From Hyphomicrobiales bacterium (GTDB taxonomy: Bacteria; Pseudomonadota; Alphaproteobacteria; Rhizobiales; Beijerinckiaceae), in the NCBI GenBank assembly GCA_900470095.1, contig UBZM01000020.1, forward strand, positions 62,001 to 126,000: a stretch of 64,000 nucleotides of DNA, written 5' to 3'. Positions within the stretch are counted from its first letter, which is position 1. Each line of letters begins with the position of its first letter. Shown here piece after piece: positions 42,802 through 54,384 of this stretch. The position numbers and the translations under genes are program-made. The notes below the pieces were generated by a model. That model saw only the letters and a program-made list of their open reading frames with translations, did no database searches and had not been told where the DNA came from.

Positions 42802-43668
42802 CTAATCCTCGAGACGCGCAATCAGGCTGGACGTATCCCAGCGCTTGCCGCCCATCTTCTGGACTTCGGCATAGAACTGGTCGACCAGCGCGGTGACCGG
42901 GAGCTGGGCCCCGTTGCGGCGCGCCTCCTCGAGCACGATGTCGAGGTCCTTGCGCATCCAGTCGACGGCGAAGCCGAAGTCGAATTTCCCGGCATTCATC
43001 GTCTTGCCGCGGTTCTCCATCTGCCACGAGCCGGCGGCACCCTTGGAGATCACCTCCAGCATGGACTCGACATCGAGGCCGGCGCGCTTGGCGAAATGGA
43101 TGCCTTCGGACAGCCCCTGCACCAGTCCGGCGATGCAGATCTGGTTGACCATCTTGGTGAGCTGGCCAGAGCCGGCCGGGCCCATCAGCTTGCACATCCG
43201 CGCGAAGGCGCCGATCACCGGCTCGACCCGGGCATAGGTCTGTGGAGCGCCGCCGCACATCACGGTCAGCACGCCGTTCTCGGCGCCGGCCTGACCGCCG
43301 GAGACCGGCGCATCGATGAAGCCGAAGCCGCCGGCCTTCGCGGCCGCGTCGAGCTCGCGGGCAACGCCAGCGGAGGCCGTGGTGTGGTCGACGAAGACAG
43401 CGCCCTTCGCCATGCCCGCGAAGGCTCCTGCTTCGCTGGTGGTCACCGAGCGCAGATCGTCGTCATTGCCGACGCAGGCGAAGACGATCTCCTGGCCCCT
43501 GGCCGCCTCGGCCGGTGTCGGGGCAGATGTGCCGCCATGCTGCGCCACCCAGGCCTGGGCCTTGGCCGCGTTGCGGTTATAGACGGTGACGTCGTGGCCC
43601 TTGGCCTTGAGATGACCGGCCATGGGGTAGCCCATGACGCCGAGACCGATGAAGGCAACCTTAGCCAT
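42802..43668 (-). CDS. NAD(P)-dependent beta-hydroxyacid dehydrogenase (GarR/MmsB-like)
   Basis: 288 aa. Rossmann motif FIGLGVMGYPMAGHLKAKGH at residues 6-25, substrate signature FIDAPVSGGQAGAENGVLTVMCGG near 120, and GSGQLTKMVNQICIAGLVQGLSEG near 166 with the catalytic Lys. It covers 2-hydroxy-3-oxopropionate reductase, 3-hydroxyisobutyrate dehydrogenase and similar enzymes; which one is not decidable here. Confidence 0.93.
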   Translation of the reverse strand: MAKVAFIGLGVMGYPMAGHLKAKGHDVTVYNRNAAKAQAWVAQHGGTSAPTPAEAARGQEIVFACVGNDDDLRSVTTSEAGAFAGMAKGAVFVDHTTASAGVARELDAAAKAGGFGFIDAPVSGGQAGAENGVLTVMCGGAPQTYARVEPVIGAFARMCKLMGPAGSGQLTKMVNQICIAGLVQGLSEGIHFAKRAGLDVESMLEVISKGAAGSWQMENRGKTMNAGKFDFGFAVDWMRKDLDIVLEEARRNGAQLPVTALVDQFYAEVQKMGGKRWDTSSLIARLED

Positions 43669-43780
43669 GTTCCGCTCCGCTGATAGGTTCTGGTTTCGCT
43701 TCGGCCTGTAGCGCGCGCAACCCACCGGGGGAAGTCGCGTGCACGCCAAGGCATTTTGTCGGGGATGGAGAGCGCGCCCC

Positions 43781-44497
43781 TCAGCGCAGCGCCATATGCC
43801 GCGTCAGCCTGAGTTCGAGCCGGTCCCAGACCCGCCGGATCACCTCGACCAGGAGAAGATAGATCAGCGCGGCGTAGAGATAGATCGTGAGATCGAAGGA
43901 CCGGGCGAAGGCGAGCCTCGTTGCCCCCATCAGGTCGAACAGCGTGACGAGCGAGGCGATTGCGCTGGCCTTGATCATCACGATCAGCTCGTTGCCGAGT
44001 GGCCTGAGCGCCAGGATCATCGCTTGGGGCATGATTACAAGGCGCAAGGTCGACCAGCGATGCAGCCCGAGCGCCATGGCGCCTTCGAACTGGCCGCGCG
44101 GGATCGACTGGATCGCGCCGCGCAGGATTTCGGCCTGATAGGCGGCCGTGTTCACGGTGAAGGTCAGCAGCGCGCAGTAGAACGGCTCGCGGAAGAACCA
44201 CCACAGGCCGACATCCTGCCAGAACAGCCGGAACTGGCCGAGGCCGTAATAGACCAGGAAGAGCTGGCACAGCAGCGGCGTGCCGCGGAAGAAGGTGGTG
44301 TAGCCGTTGATCGCGGCCTTGGCCCAGCGCGGCCCGTAAAGCCGTGCGATGGCGAGCCCGAGTGCCAGCACAAAGCCGATCGCGACCGAAATCACGACAA
44401 GCTCGAAAGTCACCCACAGGCCGCTCGCCATCCGGCAGCCGTAATTTTGGAAAACCTCGCTGCCGAAGAGATAGCCCGGATATTCGCACCAGCTCAT
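43781..44497 (-). CDS. Polar/basic amino-acid ABC transporter permease (HisM-like)
   Basis: 238 aa inner-membrane permease. Helices near residues 27-50, 95-115 and 185-220. The family block TPLLCQLFLVYYGLGQ near 72 and the coupling loop FEGAMALGLHRWSTLRLVIMPQA near 136-158 are visible. The first codons overlap the partner permease by 4 bp. Last gene of the importer operon; no ATPase gene is in the cluster, so the ATPase must be encoded elsewhere. Confidence 0.92.
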   Translation of the reverse strand: MSWCEYPGYLFGSEVFQNYGCRMASGLWVTFELVVISVAIGFVLALGLAIARLYGPRWAKAAINGYTTFFRGTPLLCQLFLVYYGLGQFRLFWQDVGLWWFFREPFYCALLTFTVNTAAYQAEILRGAIQSIPRGQFEGAMALGLHRWSTLRLVIMPQAMILALRPLGNELIVMIKASAIASLVTLFDLMGATRLAFARSFDLTIYLYAALIYLLLVEVIRRVWDRLELRLTRHMALR

Positions 44498-45222
44498 CGC
44501 GTCGCTCCACCGAAGGCAGCAAAGCCGCGATTGGCACGGATCTCGAGACGCCCGACGCCCCAGGCCGAGATCAGCGAGAAGAACAGATAGATCAGCATCG
44601 CCGCACCGAAGAACAGGAACGGTTCCTTGGTCGCGACATTGGCGCGGGTGGTGATGAACATGATGTCGGGCAGGGTGATGACCGAGACCAGCGAGGTCTC
44701 CTTCAGCAGCACCATCCAGTTATTGCCCAAGCCGGGCAGCGCCACCCGGATGAGCTGGGGGAACACCACGAGGCGGAAAGCCTGCCCCTTGCTCAGGCCG
44801 AGCGCGGCGGCTGCCTCGCGCTGACCCTTCTGGATCGAGTTGAGCGCACCGACCCAGACCTCGCTGGAGAAGGCGGAGAGCACCACGCCGAGCGCCACCA
44901 TGCCGGCGACGAAGGGGGGCATGCTGAAATTGCCGGGCAGGCCGAGCGAGACCCAGGCCTTCTGCAGCACGATCTGGATGCCGAAATAGATGATATAGAG
45001 CGTCAGAAGCTCGGGCACGCCGCGGAACACGGTCGTGTAGACCGTGGCCAGCCAGCGCAGAACGATGTTCTCGGAACGCTTGCCGAGCGCGACGATCAGG
45101 CCCAGCAGCAGGCCGAAAGGCAGGGTTGCCAGCGCGATTGCGATGGTGATCCCGGCGCCCTGGAGCAGGGCGAGGCCCCAGCCGCCGTCGCCGAAACCGA
45201 GCAGTGCGAGTTTGTCGAACAT
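44494..45222 (-). CDS. Polar/basic amino-acid ABC transporter permease (HisQ-like)
   Basis: 242 aa. GVPELLTLYIIYFGIQ near residue 68 and the coupling loop REAAAALGLSKGQAFRLVVFPQL near 136-158 are typical. The ATG at 45222 is preferred over the frame start at 45273, which would lie in the intergenic DNA. The binding-protein gene is 80 bp upstream. Confidence 0.92.
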   Translation of the reverse strand: MFDKLALLGFGDGGWGLALLQGAGITIAIALATLPFGLLLGLIVALGKRSENIVLRWLATVYTTVFRGVPELLTLYIIYFGIQIVLQKAWVSLGLPGNFSMPPFVAGMVALGVVLSAFSSEVWVGALNSIQKGQREAAAALGLSKGQAFRLVVFPQLIRVALPGLGNNWMVLLKETSLVSVITLPDIMFITTRANVATKEPFLFFGAAMLIYLFFSLISAWGVGRLEIRANRGFAAFGGATR

Positions 45223-45302
45223 GGATAAGCCGGCGAGGGGAGGGAAATGGACCACCGCCGGCGCGCAAGGCACGCCGACGGGGTTCGGTCAGCCGGCTAT
45301 TG

Positions 45303-46079
45303 TCACAGGATAGGGAACTTGAACCACTTGTCCTGGATCTTCTTGTGCGAGCCGTCGGCGATCGACTCGGCAATCGCCTTGTCCCACATCGCTTTCAGCT
45401 CAACATCGGCCTTGCGCACCGCGCCGGCCGTGCCGGGGCCATGGATGGTGGCGTCACGCGGAACGTCTGCCGCCTTCTTGCAGCAATCCTTGCCCTTGCC
45501 ATTGAGGAAATCCTCGAGCGAGAGCGAGTCGGCGATGATGTAGTCGAGCCGCCCATTGGCCAGGTCGAGATTCGCCTCTTCCTGGGTCGGATACAGGCGG
45601 ATGGTCGAATCCTTGTAGAACTTCTCGAGGAAGTTGGCGTGGATGGTCGAGCCCTGCGTGCCGATGGCCTTGCCCTTCAGCGCAGCCGGCGAGATGTCGC
45701 TTCCAGCCGACTTGGCACTGATCGCCCAGATCGGGGTCTTGGTATAGACCGCGGTGAAATCGACCTGCTTCTTGCGCTCATCGGTGGCGTTCATGCCGGC
45801 GATGATGATGTCGTATTTATTGGCGAGCAGCGCCGGGATGATGCCGTCCCAGTCCTGGACCACCCAGGTGCATTTCACCTTCATCTTCTCGCAAAGCATG
45901 TTGGCGTAGTCGATCTCGAAGCCTTCGAGTTCCTTCTTGGCGTTGAGATTGTTGAAGGGGGGATAGGCGCCTTCGGTGCCGATCCGGATCTCCTTCCACT
46001 CCTTTGCCTGGGCCAGGACGCCAGTGGCGCCGGCAGCCGTCAGCACAGCGGCGGCGATCAAACGAACGAAACCTTTCAT
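45303..46079 (-). CDS. Amino-acid ABC transporter substrate-binding protein (HisJ/ArgT/NocT-like)
   Basis: Periplasmic binding protein of 258 aa. Signal peptide about 23 residues (ATGVLAQA). Mature part: IRIGTEGAYPPFNNLN near 31, LEGFEIDYANMLCEKM near 51, WDGIIPALLANKYDIIIAGM near 77 (ligand-loop region), and LANGRLDYIIADSL near 172. The set resembles lysine/arginine/ornithine/histidine or opine binders. GGGAGG precedes the ATG. The next gene upstream is an ornithine aminotransferase, so arginine or ornithine is the best guess. Confidence 0.93.
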   Translation of the reverse strand: MKGFVRLIAAAVLTAAGATGVLAQAKEWKEIRIGTEGAYPPFNNLNAKKELEGFEIDYANMLCEKMKVKCTWVVQDWDGIIPALLANKYDIIIAGMNATDERKKQVDFTAVYTKTPIWAISAKSAGSDISPAALKGKAIGTQGSTIHANFLEKFYKDSTIRLYPTQEEANLDLANGRLDYIIADSLSLEDFLNGKGKDCCKKAADVPRDATIHGPGTAGAVRKADVELKAMWDKAIAESIADGSHKKIQDKWFKFPIL

Positions 46080-46299
46080 GGTACCTCCCACAGGTTTGAC
46101 CGGCCGGGCGTTTCGAGTTCCCGTGTCCGGCTTGTGCTTACAGATTGTGCGATCCTGTGCCCTGCCCGCAAGTGGGGGCATGCAGCTTTTCTGAGCGAAG
46201 CCGCTTAAAGGGAGGGCAGCACAAAACACTGATTTTATTGATTGTTTATGCCCCTGCCTGATTCCGCGCGGATTGTGCCTGCGCGCTTCGACACCGTAC

Positions 46300-47520
46300 T
46301 CAGGCCGCGCTGGCCCTGCGCTGTCCGCCAAACGCTGCAAAGACTGCCTCGCAGCGGCCGAGTCCCCAGTCCAGTTCCGCCCGGCTGATCGTCAGCGGCG
46401 GGGCGAATCGGATGACCGTCTCGTGCGTTTCCTTGGTCAGCACGCCGGCGCTGGCCAGTGCCTTGACGAGCGCCTTGGCGGAACCCACTGCCGGATCGAT
46501 ATCGACGCCGATCCATAGGCCGGCTCCCCGGACGTCGCGCGCGATACCGCGGGTCATCGCGGCAAGGCGCTGCTTCATGTGAGCGCCCTGTTCGGCAGAG
46601 CGCTGCACCAGCCGCTCTTCCTCGATGATCTTGAGCGACTCCAGCCCGATCGCCGCGGCGAGCGCGTTGCCCCCGAAGGTCGAGCCATGCGAGCCGGGCT
46701 CGAACAGGCGCATGACATCCCGAGAGGCAAGGAAGGCCGAGACGGGATAGACACCGCCGCCCAGCGCCTTGCCGACGATCAGGCCGTCCGCTCGGATGCC
46801 CTCATGCTGATGCGCGAACCAGCGCCCGGTGCGTCCGAGCCCGGACTGGATCTCGTCGAGGATCAGCAGGATGTTGTGGTGGTCGCAGAGTTCGCGCAAC
46901 CGCTTGAGATAGCCCGCCGGCGGCATGACGATGCCCGCCTCTCCCTGGATCGGCTCGATCATGATGGCGGCGGTGCGGGGCGTGATCGCCGCCTCGACGG
47001 CCGCAGAATCCCCGAAGGGCGCCGTCACGAAGCCCGGTGCGAAGGGGCCAAAACCGTCGCGATAGCTGTCCTCGGAGGAGAACCCGACGATCGTCGTGGT
47101 GCGCCCGTGGAAATTGCCGGCGGCGACGATGATCTCGGCCTGATCCCTGGCGATATCCTTGACCCGGTAGCCCCAACGCCGTGCCGTCTTGATTGCGGTT
47201 TCGACTGCCTCGGCGCCGGTGTTCATCGGCAGCGCCATGTCCTGGCCCGATACGGCGCAGAGCTTCTCGAGGAACGGGCCGAGCGGCTCGCAGTGGAAGG
47301 CCCGGCTCGTCACCGCGAGCTTGCGCGCCTGTTCGCTCAGGACCTTGAGAATGCGTGGGTGACCGTGGCCCAGGCTGACGGCCGAATAGCCGCTCATCAT
47401 GTCGAGCCGCTTCACCCCGGAGGTATCGGTCAGCCAGACACCCTCGCCATGTGAGAGCATGATCGGCAGTGGCGCGTAATTTGCGGCACAGACCTGCTGC
47501 TCGAGCGCGATTGCATCCAT
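46300..47520 (-). CDS. rocD: Ornithine--oxo-acid aminotransferase
   Basis: PLP enzyme that converts ornithine and 2-oxoglutarate to glutamate semialdehyde and glutamate. It is 406 aa. Seen: YSAVSLGHGHPRI near residue 45, NTGAEAVETAIKTARRWGY near 100, NFHGRTTTIVGFSS near 136, LILDEIQSGLGRTG with Asp222, and the PLP lysine Lys251 in LIVGKALGGGVYPVSA. It is upstream of the amino-acid importer on the same strand (220-bp gap). A perfect 12-bp inverted repeat lies 76 bp upstream of its start. Confidence 0.95.
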   Translation of the reverse strand: MDAIALEQQVCAANYAPLPIMLSHGEGVWLTDTSGVKRLDMMSGYSAVSLGHGHPRILKVLSEQARKLAVTSRAFHCEPLGPFLEKLCAVSGQDMALPMNTGAEAVETAIKTARRWGYRVKDIARDQAEIIVAAGNFHGRTTTIVGFSSEDSYRDGFGPFAPGFVTAPFGDSAAVEAAITPRTAAIMIEPIQGEAGIVMPPAGYLKRLRELCDHHNILLILDEIQSGLGRTGRWFAHQHEGIRADGLIVGKALGGGVYPVSAFLASRDVMRLFEPGSHGSTFGGNALAAAIGLESLKIIEEERLVQRSAEQGAHMKQRLAAMTRGIARDVRGAGLWIGVDIDPAVGSAKALVKALASAGVLTKETHETVIRFAPPLTISRAELDWGLGRCEAVFAAFGGQRRASAA

Positions 47521-47596
47521 GGTCGTTCTCCCTCGTTCCAGCGAGGGTAAATCTGCCGAGACGACCGGTTAGTGTTGGAATCAGCTCCATCGGCGG

Positions 47597-47626
47597 CCGA
47601 TTCTGTCGAGTGGGCGACAGAATCGG
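47597..47626. promoter_or_regulatory. Perfect 12-bp inverted repeat upstream of rocD
   Basis: CCGATTCTGTCG and CGACAGAATCGG separated by 6 nt. It lies between the small membrane protein gene (ends 47652) and rocD (starts 47520), both on the minus strand. It could be a terminator stem for the former, but no T-run follows on the minus strand, so an operator for rocD is at least as likely. Confidence 0.6.
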
Positions 47627-47651
47627 ACATGTCAGTGCCGGATCGACGTGG

Positions 47652-47870
47652 CTAGGCCGTGCCACGACGCGCGATCGGTATCACGAGATAGACCATGCCG
47701 AGCACCATGGGCGGCACCGCGAGTGCGGTGACCGACCAGGTCGACCAGCCGGCGGTCAGGGGGGCAAGCAGGGTCAGCAGGGCGTTGATGAGGAGATAGG
47801 CGCCGACCATGAGCGTGCCCAGGAAGCGGAGCCTGCCGAGGAGGCCGGGGAGTGATGACGATTGAGACAT
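47652..47870 (-). CDS. Small two-helix membrane protein
   Basis: 72 aa from ATG 47870 (GGAGAAG upstream). Two predicted membrane helices (about residues 15-35 and 43-65), the rest short loops; ends with a short basic tail. Not recognised. It is divergent from a TetR gene over 74 bp that carry a palindromic operator, so it is the likely target of that regulator. Confidence 0.75.
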   Translation of the reverse strand: MSQSSSLPGLLGRLRFLGTLMVGAYLLINALLTLLAPLTAGWSTWSVTALAVPPMVLGMVYLVIPIARRGTA

Positions 47871-47884
47871 GATCTTCTCCAAAA

Positions 47885-47901
47885 CGAAACGTACCGTTTC
47901 G
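47885..47901. promoter_or_regulatory. TetR operator CGAAACG-TAC-CGTTTCG
   Basis: Inverted repeat with perfect 7-bp arms between the divergent TetR gene and the small membrane protein gene. A second half-site CCGTTTCGTT lies at 47921-47930. Arrangement is typical for a TetR regulator controlling itself and a divergent neighbour. Confidence 0.7.
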
Positions 47902-47944
47902 ATATATTGATATGCACGCCCCGTTTCGTTATGCAAGAGGTCGG

Positions 47945-48574
47945 ATGACAGAAGGAACTGCGTCGTCACTCATGAGCGGGATCGATCAGCCCACGCCACG
48001 GCGCGCCTCGATTGGAGCCAGGCGCAGTCCGGCTTCGGAGGCTGCGATTCTCGCCGCCGCGCGCGCCGTGCTGGCCGAAGGGGGCTATGCGGGCTTCTCG
48101 ATCGACGCCGTCTCCCGGCGCGCCGGTGCAGGCAAGCCGACGATCTATCGGTGGTGGAAGACGCGGGCAGATCTGCTCATGGACGTCTATGACGCCGAGA
48201 AGGCGGCTATGCTGACGCAGCCGATGACCGGGGACCTGACGGGCGATCTGGTTGCCTATACCGAGGGGCTCTGGGACTTCTGGTCAGCAACGCCGTCTGG
48301 CCGGACCTTTCGCGCCCTCATCGCCGAAGCGCAATCGAACAGCGCCGCTCTCGACGCCCTGCGCCTGAAATTCCTGCCGAAGCGGACACTGCATCTGAGC
48401 AAGCTCTTCACCGCTGCGGCCGGGCGAGGCGAGATTGCCGAAAGCGAGATCGAGACGCGGCTTGCGCTCTATATCGGCTTCAACTGGTACTATGTCCTGA
48501 CCGACCGCCTCGACGAGGGGCGGGCGGCAATTCCGGCGGCCATGCGTCTGATCGCAGCGCCAGCGTCCCGCTGA
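47945..48574 (+). CDS. TetR-family transcriptional regulator
   Basis: 209 aa. The N-terminal helix-turn-helix is ILAAARAVLAEGGYAGFSIDAVSRRAGAGKPTIYRWW at about residues 35-71 (typical TetR signature, with KPTIYRWW). C-terminal ligand domain resembles the TetR_C_11-like type (FRALIAEAQSN, YIGFNWYYVLTDRLDEG). ATG 47945 with AGAGG upstream is preferred to 47912, which would place the start inside the operator region. Confidence 0.93.
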   Translation: MTEGTASSLMSGIDQPTPRRASIGARRSPASEAAILAAARAVLAEGGYAGFSIDAVSRRAGAGKPTIYRWWKTRADLLMDVYDAEKAAMLTQPMTGDLTGDLVAYTEGLWDFWSATPSGRTFRALIAEAQSNSAALDALRLKFLPKRTLHLSKLFTAAAGRGEIAESEIETRLALYIGFNWYYVLTDRLDEGRAAIPAAMRLIAAPASR

Positions 48575-48603
48575 TGGGGCTTGGCAGGGGCTTATTGGAG
48601 AAG

Positions 48604-49848
48604 CTACTCGCCCGGGACGAGCGCTACCCTGCCTGCCTTGCTCATCTGCATGTCCCACAGCGTCAGCAGCCAGATCGCGAAACCGCCGAGCGCCAGCGCG
48701 CTGCCGACCCAGCCGGTCGAGGTCCAGCCATAGCCCCCGGCAATCGCCATCCCGGCGAGCAGGGGCCCCAGCGCATTGGCGAGGTTGAAGGCGCTGTGGT
48801 TCAGCGCGGCAGCAAGGGTTTGCGCGTCCTCCGCGACATCCATCAGCCGGGTTTGCAGAGGCGTGCCAAGGCCGCCGCCGCAGCCGATCATGAAGACCAC
48901 GATCGAGACGGTCCAGATATTGCCGGCGGCGAGTGGGAACAGGGCGAGCGAGGCGGCGCTCCAGAGCAGGATGCCGCCGACCGACGGCATCAGGGCCCTG
49001 TCTGCAGCCCAGGCACTGACGAGAGTGCCCACAGTCATGCCGAGCCCGAAGATGGCGAGCACGACAGGCACCATGCCGGGCGCGACCTGCGTGACCTCCA
49101 TGAGCGTCGAGGCGACATAGGTGTAGACCGCGAACATGCCGCCGAAGCCGATCGCGCCGATCGCCAGCGTCAGCCAGACCTGCCGGTGCCGAAGCGCGCC
49201 GAGTTCGCGCAGCGGGCTCGCCCCGGGCTGCGGCCTGTCCTTCGGCGCGAAGGCCGCGACCAGAATGACGGTGAGGAGAGCCAGCGCCGCAACGACGCCA
49301 AAGCCCCAGCGCCAGCCGAGCGCGAGGCCCAGCCAGTTGGCGAGAGGCACGCCGAGAATGGTGGAGATCGTCAGCCCCAGCATGACGCGGGCGACCGCCT
49401 GCGACCGCCGGTTCGTCGGCACCAATGAGGCGGCAACCAGGGCTGCGACGCCGAAATAGGCGCCATGCGGCAGGCCGCTCAGAAAGCGGAAGACGAGCAT
49501 CCAGCCATAGGTGGGAGCAAGCGCGCTCAAGCCGTTGGTGATGGCGAAGGCCGCCATCAGTCCGATCAGCAGCGTCCGCCGCGAGAGTTTGGCCGCGAGC
49601 ACTGCAATCACGGGGGCACCGGCGACGACGCCGAGCGCGTAGGCGCTGATGACGTGCCCGGCCGTCGGCCCGTCGACGCCGAGGCCGACCGAGAAATAGG
49701 GCAGCAGGCTCATCACCGCGAATTCGGCCGTCCCGATGGCGAAGCCACCCATCGCCAATGCGAACAAAACGAGGCTGGTGCGTTGTGCCGGTGCGGCAAG
49801 CGATCCTGTTGCGCGCGCGACAGCCGCTCCCGTGCTGGAGGAGGTCAT
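48604..49848 (-). CDS. MFS efflux transporter, DHA1 (AraJ/YdhP-like) family
   Basis: 12-helix exporter of 414 aa. Seen: LFALAMGGFAIGTAEFAVMSLLP near residue 27, YALGVVAGAPVIAVLAAKLSRR near 67 (motif A region) and RFLSGLPHGAYFGVAALVAASLV near 117. The conserved GTAEF is typical of the sugar-efflux/YdhP-like branch. ATG 49848 chosen (GGAGG-like upstream in reverse); the frame extension to 49977 has no transporter character. It converges with the TetR gene. Confidence 0.9.
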   Translation of the reverse strand: MTSSSTGAAVARATGSLAAPAQRTSLVLFALAMGGFAIGTAEFAVMSLLPYFSVGLGVDGPTAGHVISAYALGVVAGAPVIAVLAAKLSRRTLLIGLMAAFAITNGLSALAPTYGWMLVFRFLSGLPHGAYFGVAALVAASLVPTNRRSQAVARVMLGLTISTILGVPLANWLGLALGWRWGFGVVAALALLTVILVAAFAPKDRPQPGASPLRELGALRHRQVWLTLAIGAIGFGGMFAVYTYVASTLMEVTQVAPGMVPVVLAIFGLGMTVGTLVSAWAADRALMPSVGGILLWSAASLALFPLAAGNIWTVSIVVFMIGCGGGLGTPLQTRLMDVAEDAQTLAAALNHSAFNLANALGPLLAGMAIAGGYGWTSTGWVGSALALGGFAIWLLTLWDMQMSKAGRVALVPGE

Positions 49849-50007
49849 GGAATTCGTCCGGATGATGAAGGCGTTATGCTGCGGCGCGGTGTTCGCGCTG
49901 CGCTGCAATATATTGTCTCTGACATGCGCTCGGCGCAAGAGCCTAAGGGCCCAATCTCGCTTGGGGCAGGGCGCCATGAGTTCAGGGCATGGCGCCCGCC
50001 GCGCTGC

Positions 50008-50493
50008 TTATTGCTCCGCCAGGGGGTATCCGTCGAAGTCCTTCAGCGCCTTCAATGCGAAGGTGGTGGCGATCTTGGCCACGCCGAGCTGCGCATCGGC
50101 CAGCCAGGTCCCGGTCAATTCCTCATATTCCGCCAGTGAATCCGCGACGATGCGGGCAAGATAATCCGCCTCGCCGCTGACCACCTGCACCTCGACCACG
50201 TCGGGGCAGGCCCTCAAGACCTTCTCGACCCGCTCGCGCCGCCCGACCGAGTGGTCGCGCAGCGAGATCTGAGCGAAGGCGACGATGGCGTGGCCGGCGA
50301 TCTCCGGCGACAGCCTCGCGCCATAGCCGAGAATCAACCCTGAGGCCTCGAGCTTGCGCACGCGCTCGAGGCAGGGCCGGGCGGACAAACCGACCCGCTC
50401 CGAGAGCGCCTGATTGGTGATGCGGCCCTCCGCGCGCAGGATCGTGACGATCCTGCGGTCGATCGCGTCGAGCTGGACGGCCTTGCGTTTCAC
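50008..50493 (-). CDS. Lrp/AsnC-family transcriptional regulator
   Basis: 161 aa from GTG 50493. N-terminal HTH: LDAIDRRIVTILRAEGRITNQALSERVGLSARPCLERVRKLEASGLI is at about residues 8-54, split by usual loops. The RAM domain follows, with VEVQVVSGEADYLARIV near 107. The GTG start overlaps the ureohydrolase stop by 4 bp, so the regulator is co-translated with the enzyme it probably controls. The amino-acid effector is likely arginine, ornithine or another basic compound (inference). Confidence 0.93.
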   Translation of the reverse strand: MKRKAVQLDAIDRRIVTILRAEGRITNQALSERVGLSARPCLERVRKLEASGLILGYGARLSPEIAGHAIVAFAQISLRDHSVGRRERVEKVLRACPDVVEVQVVSGEADYLARIVADSLAEYEELTGTWLADAQLGVAKIATTFALKALKDFDGYPLAEQ

Positions 50494-51542
50494 GGCCTGC
50501 CCTTGCCGGCCGCGCGCGCCTCGGCGATCAGGCAGAGTTCGGCGAACAGGACCTGCGCCGCGCATTGGGCAGTGTTAGAGGTCGCGTCATATTGCGGCGC
50601 GACTTCAACCACGTCAGCCGCGACGATATCGCGGCCTTTGAGACCGCGCAGGATCGCAAGGGCCTCGCGCGGCGTCAGTCCGCCGACCTCGGGCGTGCCG
50701 GTGCCGGGCGCGAACGCCGGGTCGAGCGAATCGACATCGAAGGAGACATAGGTCGGCCCGTCGCCGATCACGGCAAGTGCCTTTGCGATCACCGCATCGA
50801 GCCCCATGCGGTCGACTTCGTCGGCATGGATCACGGTCATGCCGGATTCGTAGGAGAACTCCCAGAGATACTCGGCGCCGCCGCGGATGCCGATCTGGAT
50901 GACGCGCTCGGGATCGAGCACACCATCGAGCACGGCCTGCCGGAACGGCCCGCCATGATGGAATTTCGAGCCTTCATAGGGCCCGGACGTGTCGCAATGC
51001 GCGTCGATATGGACCATGCCGACCGGGCGTCTTTCGCCGACGGCCTTGAGGATCGGATAGGTGATCGAATGGTCGCCACCGACCGCAAGCGTCGAGACGC
51101 CGGCCTGCACGATCGTCTTGAAGGTCGCTTCGATATCTTCGTGGCAGCTCTCGAGCGAATAGCGCGAGCGGAAGGGCACGTCGCCGATATCGGCAACCTT
51201 GAGCTGGCCGAAGGGCGCCATGCCGGTGACGTGATCCATCGGCCCCATGCGCTCGACGGCGCGGACCGCGCGCGGCCCCAGCCGCGTGCCGGCGCGGTTC
51301 GTGACGCCGAGATCCATCGGCAGGCCAATGATCGCGACGTCGAGCCCGCCGAGATCGGGCTTGCTCAGCGCGTCGGGCTGGTAGGGCGCGCTGATGAAGG
51401 TCGCAACGTCGGAGAAGGGCCATTTCCGACGGTCGCCCTTGAACTGGTCGGCAGCGACCTTGGCGAAGCGCGGGTCGTGGATGTCGCCCCCGCTCGCGCC
51501 GGCATAGCGGGCTCTCAGCCTGGCGAGTTTGTCCTGATCCAT
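50490..51542 (-). CDS. speB: Agmatinase/arginase-family ureohydrolase
   Basis: Manganese enzyme of 350 aa that releases urea from agmatine or a related guanidino compound. Metal motifs: GGDHSITYP near residue 151, MVHIDAHCDT near 174 and VSFDVDSLDPAFAPGTGTPEVGGL near 265. The longer N-terminus (about 60 residues before DVAIIGLP) is usual for guanidinobutyrase- and guanidinopropionase-like members, so the substrate may be guanidinobutyrate rather than agmatine. ATG 51542 is chosen; the frame to 51842 is non-coding. It is in operon with the Lrp gene. Released urea would feed the urease in this window. Confidence 0.9.
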   Translation of the reverse strand: MDQDKLARLRARYAGASGGDIHDPRFAKVAADQFKGDRRKWPFSDVATFISAPYQPDALSKPDLGGLDVAIIGLPMDLGVTNRAGTRLGPRAVRAVERMGPMDHVTGMAPFGQLKVADIGDVPFRSRYSLESCHEDIEATFKTIVQAGVSTLAVGGDHSITYPILKAVGERRPVGMVHIDAHCDTSGPYEGSKFHHGGPFRQAVLDGVLDPERVIQIGIRGGAEYLWEFSYESGMTVIHADEVDRMGLDAVIAKALAVIGDGPTYVSFDVDSLDPAFAPGTGTPEVGGLTPREALAILRGLKGRDIVAADVVEVAPQYDATSNTAQCAAQVLFAELCLIAEARAAGKGRP

Positions 51543-52954
<1,412 letters not shown>

Positions 52955-52999
52955 ATTCGACGACATCCGGCCGAGATCTTCTCGGTCGAGATCAACGCG

Positions 53000-53027
53000 A
53001 AAGCCCGGCGCAAGCCGGGCTTTTTCT
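53000..53027 (+). terminator. Intrinsic terminator after TRAP binding protein 1
   Basis: Perfect 10-bp stem AAAGCCCGGC / GCCGGGCTTT with a GCAA tetraloop and a T-rich tract (53021-53029). Confidence 0.9.
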
Positions 53028-53137
53028 TTGGTCGTTCGCACGAGATCGGCTTTCCCTTGGGGACAGGCTGACCGGTTTTGTTCGCCGGAACTCGGTTTCC
53101 TCTGCGACGAAAGTACTATCCTGCGTAAAATGCATAG

Positions 53138-54340
<1,203 letters not shown>

Positions 54341-54384
54341 AGAGAGCGACCCGCCGGGAAACCGGCGAACTCGATCCCTGTCGG

